Shown here: positions 29,114 to 36,511 of the stretch, one piece after another
Numbering within the stretch: the first letter of the stretch is position 1
Layout of the letters: every line of letters starts with the position of its first letter
Source: Prado023 sp964638055
GTDB taxonomy: Bacteria; Actinomycetota; Actinomycetes; S36-B12; CAIYMF01
Assembly: GCA_964638055.1 (NCBI GenBank)
Contig: CAZWXF010000003.1
Span: 13,206-77,205, forward strand
Direction: 5' to 3'
DNA length: 64,000 nucleotides
The notes under the pieces: model-generated
The model's database searches: none
Told to the model about the DNA's origin: nothing
The model's input: the letters and a program-made list of their open reading frames with translations, nothing else
Translations under genes and position numbers: made by a program

Positions 29114-30025
29114 GTGGATGGTGATGGGAACGGGTGGGTCACGTGCTCGCGTGGCCACACGCACTGGGGGCGTCATGGCGCCGCCGGACTGCTGCTGCAC
29201 ACCGTCGACGATGCCGGAGTCGTTCGCGCGCTGCTCCAGCACCGGGCGCACTGGAGCCACCACGGGAACACGTGGGGACTGCCCGGAGGGGCCCGCGACA
29301 GTCACGAGGACCCGGTCGCCGCAGCCCTGCGGGAGGGTGTCGAGGAGGCCGGCTTGGACGTCTCGCTCATCCGGACCAGGGCCACTTTCCGCGACGACCA
29401 TGGGCGTTGGTCGTACACGACCGTCTTGGCCGACACCCCCTCGCCCCTGGCGACGACCCCGAATCGGGAGAGCGTCGCCCTGGAGTGGGTGGCCGTCGCC
29501 GAGGTCCCCTCGCTCCCACTGCATCCGGGGTTCGCGGCGACGTGGCCGCTCGTCCGGGCTCAGCCGACTGTGCTCCTCGTGGACATGGCCAACGTCGTCG
29601 GCTCCCGCGCTGACGGCTGGTGGCGCGACCGCGCCGGGGCGTCGACCCGGCTCCTGGCCCGGCTGGACGCCCTGCGCGGGGTCACCGTCGGGGGGTCGGC
29701 GGCTGCCCTGCGCGTGATCGGGTCCGTGGTCGCGGTGCTGGAGGGCGCCGCCAGGGCCGCAGAGAACCCCGGGTGGGTGCGTGTCGAGCGGACGCCACCT
29801 GGCCACGAGACCAGCGGCGACGACGTCCTCGCGGCATCGGCAGCGGCGCTCTTCGCAGAGGGTCGCTCCGTCCTTGCCGTCACCGCGGACCGGGGCCTGC
29901 GCGCCCGGGTCGAGGCCCTGGGCGGCGCGTCGGACCCGCTGACGCCCCAGTGCGTGGGGCCAGGCTGGCTGCTCGACCTCATGGACGAGTCGCCCCGGAC
30001 AGGGCCGCTGTCGGGAGCAGACTGA
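29114..30025 (+). CDS. Nudix hydrolase fused to an NYN/PIN-like nuclease domain
   Basis: A 303-residue two-domain protein. Residues about 15-150 are a Nudix domain; the box spans residues 59-81 (GARDSHEDPVAAALREGVEEAGL: G-x5-E-x7-R-E-x-x-E-E-x-G). Residues about 150-300 look like an NYN/PIN-like nuclease: PTVLLVDMANVV with Asp157 and Asn160, ETSGDDVLAASAAALF with Asp236/Asp237, and VLAVTADRGLRARV with Asp259, i.e. the spaced acidic residues of a metal-dependent RNase. The Nudix part is clear; the nuclease assignment is from motif pattern only. Start GTG 29114. The ZIP transporter follows 5 bp later. Confidence 0.85.
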   Translation: MDGDGNGWVTCSRGHTHWGRHGAAGLLLHTVDDAGVVRALLQHRAHWSHHGNTWGLPGGARDSHEDPVAAALREGVEEAGLDVSLIRTRATFRDDHGRWSYTTVLADTPSPLATTPNRESVALEWVAVAEVPSLPLHPGFAATWPLVRAQPTVLLVDMANVVGSRADGWWRDRAGASTRLLARLDALRGVTVGGSAAALRVIGSVVAVLEGAARAAENPGWVRVERTPPGHETSGDDVLAASAAALFAEGRSVLAVTADRGLRARVEALGGASDPLTPQCVGPGWLLDLMDESPRTGPLSGAD

Positions 30026-30030
30026 CCCCC

Positions 30031-30738
30031 ATGGTGGAGGCGCTCGCGATGGGAGCGGTCGCTGCGTCCTCGCTGCTCATCGGCGCCGTGCTCGGACTGC
30101 TCCGGGCCTGGCCGACGCGGCTCGTCGGTTCCCTGCTGGCGTTCGGGGCAGGTGCCCTGATCAGCGCAGTGAGCTTCGATCTGGCGGAGAAGGGTGCCTC
30201 GCTCGCCGGTGGCCTGCCCGTCGGTCTCGGGCTGGGCGCCGGTGCGATCACGTACTTCCTGGCCAACCGATGGCTGAACCGACGCGAGACCGGCAGTCGG
30301 TCCGCTGCGGGCACCGGCCTGGCCCTGGGGGCCTTCCTCGACGGCATCCCCGAGCAGGTCGTCCTGGGGATCGGCATGAGCATCGACTCCGGGGTCAGCC
30401 TCGGGCTGCTCGCGGCGGTCTTCGTCTCGAACCTCCCCGAATCGGTCGGCTCCGCCACCGAGATGGCCGATGCAGGCGCATCGCGGCGCCGCATCCTGGT
30501 GATCTGGGCGGCGATCACGGCGCTCTGTGCCCTGTCGACCCCGGGTGGCTTCGCGCTGGCCGGTGCCGCGGGCCCGGCGTTCCAGGCGCTGATCGACGGC
30601 TTCGCCGCCGGTGCGCTGCTGGTGATGCTGGTCGACGAGATGATCCCCCAAGCCCGCAGGATGGCCGGCGACACGGCCGGGCTGCTCACGGTCCTCGGCT
30701 TCGCGGTGGGGGCCGGCCTCTCGGCGGTCTCGGGATGA
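30031..30738 (+). CDS. ZIP-family metal transporter
   Basis: A 235-residue integral membrane protein with about seven or eight hydrophobic segments. LGAFLDGIPEQVVLGIGM is the conserved helix of the ZIP family (metal-binding Asp/Glu in DGIPE), VSNLPESVGSATEM the next (NLPES), and LVMLVDEMIPQA the last (DEMIP). The histidine-rich loop of eukaryotic ZIPs is absent. It likely moves divalent cations such as zinc or manganese. ATG 30031 lies 5 bp after the Nudix-NYN gene, so the two are probably cotranscribed. Confidence 0.88.
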   Translation: MVEALAMGAVAASSLLIGAVLGLLRAWPTRLVGSLLAFGAGALISAVSFDLAEKGASLAGGLPVGLGLGAGAITYFLANRWLNRRETGSRSAAGTGLALGAFLDGIPEQVVLGIGMSIDSGVSLGLLAAVFVSNLPESVGSATEMADAGASRRRILVIWAAITALCALSTPGGFALAGAAGPAFQALIDGFAAGALLVMLVDEMIPQARRMAGDTAGLLTVLGFAVGAGLSAVSG

Positions 30739-30867
30739 GTCCGTCGTCTGGCCGACCTGTCGACCGGCTGACCCTCATGGAGCGCTCGCTTCCGGACCTG
30801 GGACCAGCTGTGCTCGTGGCACAAGGGGCAGGTTCAGGGCCAGGTGATAGGACAGCGGCCGCAGCGG

Positions 30868-31049
30868 TTCGGGCCTAGGGCGTGTCTCCATATCCCGATT
30901 GCCGGCTGCGCGACGCCCGGGCACTGCACCTCGCCGCGTTGCCGTCGCTCGCCGGGCCACCAGCCCGACTCACTCCGCCGCCTTGCGATGCACAGCACCG
31001 AACGCCGCTCGCAACGTCAGTGGATATGGAGACACACCCTGGGCTCGAA
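30868..31049. mobile_element. MITE-like element with 28-bp inverted ends
   Basis: A 182-bp segment bounded by 28-bp inverted repeats (30868-30895 and 31022-31049) that match at 25 of 28 positions; the inner core GTGTCTCCATATCC / GGATATGGAGACAC is perfect. It contains no gene and sits 24 bp before the VOC gene. The size and ends fit a miniature inverted-repeat transposable element or an IS remnant. I see no clear target-site duplication. Confidence 0.6.
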
Positions 31050-31072
31050 GGTCCACCGGAAGGCTTGTGATC

Positions 31073-31982
31073 ATGCAGCGGATCGCTCCCCACCTTTGGT
31101 TCGACAAGGAAGCACGTGAGGCCGCCGAGCTCTACACGTCGCCGTTCCCGGACTCCTCCATCGGCAGGACCGTCACCCTGCATGACACCCCCGGCGGAGA
31201 TGCCGAGACCGTCTCCTTCGCGATCGCCGGGCTGGACTTCATGGCGATCAGCGCGGGCCCCTTGTTCCGACTCGATCCGTCGGTGTCGTTCTTCCTGAAC
31301 TACGACCCGTCGAGGATGGACGGCGCCGAGCAGGGGCTCCGAGCCGCTTGGGATGCCCTGACAACAGGCGGCGACGTCTTGATCCCGCTGGGTGGGTACC
31401 CCTACAGCCAGCTCTACGGCCGGGTGCAGGACCGATACGGGGTGTCCTGGCAGCTGATCCTGGCGGATCCCGCCGGGGAGGATCGGCCGTTCATCGTGCC
31501 CTCCCTCATGTTCACCGGCGAACAGTGCGGCCGGGCCCAGGAGGCGACGGACTTCTACCTCGGCGTGTTCCACGACACGAGGCGGGGCCAGGTCTCGCGC
31601 TACGGCGCGGGTCAGGAACCTGACAGGGAGGGGGACGTGAGCTTCACGGACTTCGTGCTCGAGGGTCAATGGTTCGCAGCGATGGGACAGCGCCCGTCCG
31701 CACGGATCCTCCTTCAACGAGGCGACCTCGTTCATGGTCAGATGCCAGACGCAGGAGGAGATCGACGAATACTGGGAGAAGCTCTCGGCGGTGCCTCAGG
31801 CGGAGCAGTGCGGCTGGCTGAAGGACAAGTACGGCCTCTCGTGGCAGATCGTGCCGACCGTGATGAACGAGATGATGGAGAACGGCACCCCCGATCAGGT
31901 CGATCGGGTGACCCAGGCATTCCTGCCCATGAAGAAGTTTGACGTCGCGACGCTCGAGGAGGCATATCGCGGGGGGCGCTGA
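31073..31982 (+). pseudogene. VOC-fold (PhnB-like) protein, frameshifted
   Basis: A tandem-domain glyoxalase/VOC protein of the PhnB-like family. Residues 1-200 read in one frame (APHLWFDKEAREAAELY, DSSIGRTVTLHD, SVSFFLNYDPS, LIPLGGYPYSQLYG, YGVSWQLIL). At about 31684-31686 the frame shifts; the next frame then gives SFNEATSFMVRCQTQEEIDEYWEKL to the TGA at 31980. Removing one G from the GGG at 31684-31686 restores one frame, reading AMDSARPHGSSFNE. This is either a real one-base disruption or a sequencing error in the G run. Enzyme function is not predictable for this family. Confidence 0.8.
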
Positions 31983-32726
31983 GCGCCCCTCTGGCCTGAT
32001 GCCCTCTGCTACAGGCCCAGCTCTCCTGTTGGCCATCCACCGGGTGGCCAGCCATCGGGGCATCCCAGGCGAACAGGCCGTGGTCACCTCCGGAGTGGCA
32101 GACACACAGATGGTCGCCTCACCGCCACCGGCACGGCTGTGGTCGCAGTGCGCACCGACGCCTGGACTCAGGCACGAATCTGCCCCGAAATCCCCCTTCT
32201 AGGACCCCGTCCCGGGACCAGATAGCGCATGTGCGCTCGATATCCACGATTAGGGTGTCCTGCAGGCCGTCTATGCGTGGATTCCGAGCGCGAGTCGCTG
32301 TTCCGCCGACCAGACGGCCGCGAGAACGCGGATTTCGTGGCAAATTTCCGACCGGGCGCGGGGACCCGGTAGTTCGCGGCTCAGATGAGCGCGGGGCCAG
32401 GGCGGCGGAACTTGGCTGACCCGGGACGAGGTTCGCGCGTACGGTACGACGTCCTCGGCCATGTCTTCCATCCCGACCCTGGAGATGGCCGCCCAGGGGT
32501 CTCCGTGAGATCGCGATAGTCATGCACGGCCGGATCTCGACGTCGGGTAGTCCGGTCCGGCGTCTCGGATCGGACCTGCCGGCGAAGCATCGATCGCGAC
32601 ACCGACGGGGGCACTGCGGGCTGTACCGATCTCGGCGGGTGATCCGGCTGGTGGGAGGAACCCTCGCGATCAGGCGGTCAGCGTCCGATCCGGGCCCGTC
32701 CCAGCCCGATACACGGTCCTGAGCAT
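31983..32726. other. Gene-poor stretch beside ssrA
   Basis: About 740 bp with no reading frame I can support on either strand. Its base pattern lacks the strong third-position GC of the coding regions. No transposase, integrase or repeated ssrA end was found. It could be a degraded insertion, as ssrA 3' ends are frequent integration sites, but nothing shows this directly. Confidence 0.5.
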
Positions 32727-32766
32727 GCGAATGCCCCGGTGGGGTCGGCCCGACCGGGGCATTCGC
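32727..32766 (-). terminator. Terminator after ssrA
   Basis: Perfect 14-bp inverted repeat (32727-32740 and 32753-32766) with a 12-base loop, 5 bp beyond the tmRNA 3' end on the minus strand. No U-tract follows. Confidence 0.75.
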
Positions 32767-32771
32767 CAGGG

Positions 32772-33136
32772 TGGAGGTGCCGGGAATCGAACCCGGGTCC
32801 ATCGGTGCCTCTGAACGACCTTCTCCGGGCGCAGCCACGCTGTCGCGTTCTCGACCTGCGCGCTTCGTGCGGCACTGCGCGCAACGCGGTCCAGCAACTG
32901 TTAGTTGTCCCGTCTCACCCCGTTACCGGGTGGGTTGGTGAGTCTCCTGAACGACGCCAGATTCGGGGCGGAGACGCCCCCGGTCTGACGGATCTCGGGG
33001 CTCGCTCAGACGGCGAGGGCGAGATCAGTGCGCTTAACATCGGCACTTGTTGTTTTGGCAGGCGTTTGCGAGATTTCTGCCATCCTCGGCCCGCTTCTCC
33101 GTTCGACCACATCCGATGTCGAAACCTGTCACCCCC
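32772..33136 (-). ncRNA. ssrA: tmRNA
   Basis: Transfer-messenger RNA of about 365 nt that rescues stalled ribosomes. The 5' end GGGGGTGACAGGTTTCGAC (from 33136) pairs with the 3' CACCTCC to form the 7-bp acceptor stem (one G-U). The T-arm CCGGG-TTCGATT-CCCGG is next to it; CCA is not encoded. The tag frame starts at resume codon GCC (33042-33044) and reads ADVKRTDLALAV before a TGA at 33006-33008. The -KRTDLAL- core is typical of actinobacterial tags, but the last residue is Val instead of Ala. Confidence 0.95.
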
Positions 33137-33411
33137 TGTGCAGTTGTCAACGTGCGGTCGTTCCACCAGTACAACGGTGGCACCGCCGGGGATCTTCCCT
33201 CCGGGCCTCCGATGAGCCGCGCCTGTGGGCGTCCATCTGGCTGGTCGTCCTGATCCTCACCCGGCGACCCGGGCGACTCCAGAACCGCTCAAGTCTACCC
33301 GAACAGGGCCGGCGCCGGGGAACGCCGAATGGCAGGCTCGCCTACCATGCTGGGAGGCACCCGGGTCCGCTTGGTCGATCACGGCTCGTTCCCGGGACCG
33401 CAGGAGGAACC

Positions 33412-33750
33412 GTGAAGCTGATCACCGCCGTCGTGAAGCCGCACATGCTCGAGGATGTCAAGGCCGCTCTCCGGGAGGCCGGGGTCGAGGGGATGACGGT
33501 CTCGGAGGCATCCGGCTTCGGCCGGCAGCGCGGACACGTGGAGGTGTACCGCGGCGCCGAGTACAAGGTGGACCTGGTACCCAAGGCCCGCCTGGAGCTG
33601 CTCGTCACAGATGATGTGGTCGACCGACTGCTTCGGGTGATCACGGAATCGGCGCGGACCGGCAGCATCGGGGACGGAAAGATCTGGGTGACTCCCGTCG
33701 AGTCGATAGTGCGGGTCCGCACGGGCGAGCGGGACTCCGAGGCCGTCTGA
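33412..33750 (+). CDS. glnB: PII nitrogen-regulatory protein
   Basis: A 112-residue PII signal protein that senses 2-oxoglutarate and ATP/ADP. The start MKLITAVVKPHMLEDVKAAL and the T-loop GFGRQRGHVEVYRGAEYKVDLVPK are standard, with Tyr51 (the modification site) present; VTDDVVDRLLRVITESARTGSIGDGKIWV is the ATP-binding B/C loop region. GTG 33412 follows a perfect AGGAGG. No amtB or glnD gene is adjacent, whereas actinobacterial glnK usually lies in an amtB-glnK-glnD operon, so this is an orphan copy, possibly glnB-like. The GlnB/GlnK choice is not certain. Confidence 0.93.
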   Translation: MKLITAVVKPHMLEDVKAALREAGVEGMTVSEASGFGRQRGHVEVYRGAEYKVDLVPKARLELLVTDDVVDRLLRVITESARTGSIGDGKIWVTPVESIVRVRTGERDSEAV

Positions 33751-33976
33751 CTCGCCGGGTCCACGACGGCGGGCACCGTCCTGGGACGGCCCCCACGCCA
33801 CCGTGTCCACCTGTAGCCCCCGCGTCCACCGCGGCCATGTCCGACTTCACCGGCGAGCCCGATCGCGCCACCGAGCCCGATCGCGCCACCGAGCCGCACG
33901 AACCGAGCATGCCCCGTGGGACTCGACCGTCGTCGCTGCAGCGGCCCCGGGCACTCCCGGGGTCTGCCCCGAGGCG

Positions 33977-35659
33977 TCAGCCTACGAGCGCGCCCGGATT
34001 CATCACGCCCTCGGGATCCAGGCCCGCCTTCACCGAGCGCAGGAGGTCCAGCCCGAGACCCCCGATCTCGGCACCCAACCAGGGCGCGTGATCTCGTCCG
34101 ACGCCGTGGTGATGGGTGATCGTAGCCCCCGACCCGACGACGGCCTCGTTGACGGCACGCTTGGCCATGTGCCACTGGGCTCGAGCGGCCGCCGCGCTGG
34201 ACCCCTCGCGACCCGGTTCCCCAGCCATCCGCGCCATCACGGTGAAGTACAGGCAGGCCCCCGTCGGATAGATGTGCGAGATGTGGGACATGACGATCGG
34301 CGGCGTCCCCTGGGAGGTCAGCGACTCGATGAGTGCGTGTCGCATCGCTGCGCGCGTGGCCCCCAGGTTCGACCACCGCGTCGCGGTCTCCAGGGTCTCG
34401 ACGAGGACCCCGGCGTCGAGCAGCGAGTCGCGCTGCCGTGGCGCGTCGAACCTGTGCCGTCGCCACGCCTGGCCTGCGGCGCTGCCCAGCGCGACGCCCC
34501 CCGCCCGCCGGATGAGGTCGCTCGCCTCGCTGCGGCGGACGCGGATCATCCGAGGGGACCCCTCCCACCCGAACACGCCCAGGCACCCCTGCGACCGCCC
34601 GCGCAGGCGCAGGTAGCCATCCAGTGCCTTGGTCTGTGGGCCGTGGCCGCGCAGGGCGAGCTGCAACTCCGTCTCCTGCGGATCGGACAGCCGGCAGACA
34701 TCGGGAGCCGTGTCCGCCCGATAGCTGTCCTGGGCGAACGCACGCAGGAGGCGCAGCCCGGAGGCGAGGTCAGGGAACATCCAGCCCTCGTACCGGGACT
34801 GTGCGCCCGGTCGCCGGACCCGGACCGTGACCTCGGTGATGATCCCGAAGGCTCCCTCGGAGCCGATGACGAGCTGGCGCAGATCCGGCCCTGCCGCGTT
34901 CGGGGTGCCCGTGCCCACAGCGAGCACGCCGCGTGGAGTCGCCATCCTCAGGGCCACCACCATCGAGTCGAAGCGCCCGAATCCGGCCGAGGCCTGACCC
35001 GCCGAGCGGGTCGCCGCGTAGCCGCCGATGGTCGCCCGCGCGAACGACTGCGGGACATGTCCCAGGGTCAGTCCGTGCGCTGACAGGAGGCGCTCTGCCT
35101 CAGGGCCCGTGGTCCCGGGGAGGAAGCGGGCGGTGCGGTCCTCGGCCGAGGCGGCCAACAGCCCCCGCATCCGCGACGTGTCCACCGCGATGACGCCCTG
35201 GTGGCCGACCCCTGTGACTGGCTCGACGCCGCCTACCACGCTGGTCCCGCCGCCGACCGGGATCACCGCCAGGCGATGGGCGTTGGCAGCAGCCAGTATC
35301 CGGACGACCTCGCCCTCAGCTGCTGGGCTCACGACCGCATCCGGTGCGCCCAGCGCCTCGCCGGAGCGCTGGCGCAGGAGGTCGTCGAGCGAGGAGCCGG
35401 CGCTGTGGCGCAGCCGCGCCATCCGGTCGCTGCGCACGTTCGGGCCCCCGACGATCTCGACCAGGGCCGCGCGCGCATCGTCGGGCAGCTTGGGATCCGC
35501 GAGCTGCAGCTCTGCGGGGGGAGTGACAGCGCTCGGGGACGGCGGGCCGATGCGTTCGGCGAGCCATGCCAGCCCGTGCTCGGGAAGCCCGGGTGAAGGC
35601 TCCTCGTCCCAGCGGGCGAAAGGTCGGGCGTGAGGCGAGGTGATCGTCAGGTCTCCCAT
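33977..35659 (-). CDS. FAD-binding oxidoreductase, alkyl-DHAP-synthase-like
   Basis: Flavoprotein of 560 residues in the VAO/PCMH family, closest in layout to alkyldihydroxyacetonephosphate synthase. PDAVVSPAAEGEVVRILAAANAHRLAVIPVGGGTSVVGG and FLPGTTGPEAERLLSAHGLTLGHVPQSFARATIGGYAATRSAGQAS build the FAD pocket; VIGSEGAFGIITEVTVRV closes it. The C-terminal THHHGVGRDHAPWL has the His-His-His motif that holds the active site in AGPS. It is divergent from a TetR gene and glpD, as in Rv2251/Rv2250c/Rv2249c. A role in ether-lipid or glycerol-phosphate metabolism is suggested, not shown. Confidence 0.88.
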   Translation of the reverse strand: MGDLTITSPHARPFARWDEEPSPGLPEHGLAWLAERIGPPSPSAVTPPAELQLADPKLPDDARAALVEIVGGPNVRSDRMARLRHSAGSSLDDLLRQRSGEALGAPDAVVSPAAEGEVVRILAAANAHRLAVIPVGGGTSVVGGVEPVTGVGHQGVIAVDTSRMRGLLAASAEDRTARFLPGTTGPEAERLLSAHGLTLGHVPQSFARATIGGYAATRSAGQASAGFGRFDSMVVALRMATPRGVLAVGTGTPNAAGPDLRQLVIGSEGAFGIITEVTVRVRRPGAQSRYEGWMFPDLASGLRLLRAFAQDSYRADTAPDVCRLSDPQETELQLALRGHGPQTKALDGYLRLRGRSQGCLGVFGWEGSPRMIRVRRSEASDLIRRAGGVALGSAAGQAWRRHRFDAPRQRDSLLDAGVLVETLETATRWSNLGATRAAMRHALIESLTSQGTPPIVMSHISHIYPTGACLYFTVMARMAGEPGREGSSAAAARAQWHMAKRAVNEAVVGSGATITHHHGVGRDHAPWLGAEIGGLGLDLLRSVKAGLDPEGVMNPGALVG

Positions 35660-35662
35660 GGC

Positions 35663-35675
35663 GTTACAGTGTGAC
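35663..35675. promoter_or_regulatory. Candidate TetR operator
   Basis: The 13-bp near-palindrome GTTACAGTGTGAC (one mismatched pair around a central G) fills most of the 18 bp between the two divergent ATG codons at 35659 and 35678. The GTnACA-n-TGTnAC pattern is a common TetR-family operator form. It is well placed to control both the flavoprotein gene and the TetR-glpD pair. Confidence 0.6.
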
Positions 35676-35677
35676 AC

Positions 35678-36511
35678 ATGCAGTCGAAACGTAACATTCC
35701 AGGGTCTTTCGCGGCCGTCAACGGCCCGGTCGTCGGGCAGCCACGCTACCTCGGCCGTGAGGCTGGTGACGCTCAGCGCTCTGAGGTCGACGAGGCGACA
35801 CAACGGCCCACGTCCCCGCCAACCGGGCCCGCGGACGTCGACCTGACAGCTCGGGCCTCGGCTGGGCCGGGTGCGGCCGAGATCGAAGCGCCGAGTGTGA
35901 CGGCAACCGACGCGCCGCCCTCGGACCAGGGCGCCCAGGTCGGCAGCGCGACGGGGGAGGCGATCCTGGCTGCGGCCCGGTCCCTCGCCCTGGACGTCGG
36001 GTTCCGTCGGGCGACGATCGTCGATGTCGCCCGACGTGCGGGGGTCTCGCGCATGACGGTCTATCGCGAGTTCGAGGACCTGGGCTCCATCTGGAGCGAC
36101 CTGCTCACCCAGGAGCTCGTCGCCATGATGGACGACGCGGCGGGCGACCTCGTTGGGGTCAACGCCCGGGAGCGCCTGGTCCGCGCCGCCGAGGCGCTGG
36201 TCACCGGCATCAGTCATCACCCCCTGTTCCGGCGCGCGCTGGACGTGGATCCTGAGCTCCTGCTCCCGCTCGTCGTCGACCGGTTCGGGTCGAGCCAGCA
36301 GGCCGCGCTCGAGCACATCGAGGCGCTGCTCTCCGTCGGCGTCCTCGACGGCTCCATCGACGTGGACCGCGCGACAGCGAGCGCCGCGTGCGCGGTGCTC
36401 CTCACGGTTCAGTCCTTCATCTTCTCGGCCCGGGTCCTTGAGGCCCGTGACGATTCCAAGGTCGTTCTCGGCGAGCTGGGCGTGCTCCTCGACAGGTACC
36501 TGGCACCGTGA
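35678..36511 (+). CDS. TetR-family regulator
   Basis: TetR-type repressor. The DNA-binding domain starts only at about residue 90: GEAILAAARSLALDVGFRRATIVDVARRAGVSRMTVYREFEDLGSIWSDLL. The C-terminal ligand domain is helical and unremarkable. From ATG 35678 the protein has 277 residues with an unusual 85-residue low-complexity N-terminus. GTG 35897 would give a normal 204-residue TetR protein and leave a 240-bp control region, so the start is open. Its last bases overlap glpD by GTGA, so the two are translationally coupled. The ligand is unknown. Confidence 0.88.
   Translation: MQSKRNIPGSFAAVNGPVVGQPRYLGREAGDAQRSEVDEATQRPTSPPTGPADVDLTARASAGPGAAEIEAPSVTATDAPPSDQGAQVGSATGEAILAAARSLALDVGFRRATIVDVARRAGVSRMTVYREFEDLGSIWSDLLTQELVAMMDDAAGDLVGVNARERLVRAAEALVTGISHHPLFRRALDVDPELLLPLVVDRFGSSQQAALEHIEALLSVGVLDGSIDVDRATASAACAVLLTVQSFIFSARVLEARDDSKVVLGELGVLLDRYLAP

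Noticed and set aside
32119..32838. Long minus-strand reading frame beside and over ssrA
   Set aside because: It runs into the tmRNA 3' end and terminator and has no recognisable protein sequence.
33837..34091. Small gene with EPDRAT repeats after the PII gene
   Set aside because: It overlaps the end of the flavoprotein gene on the other strand and is explained by a short tandem repeat (about 33854-33893).
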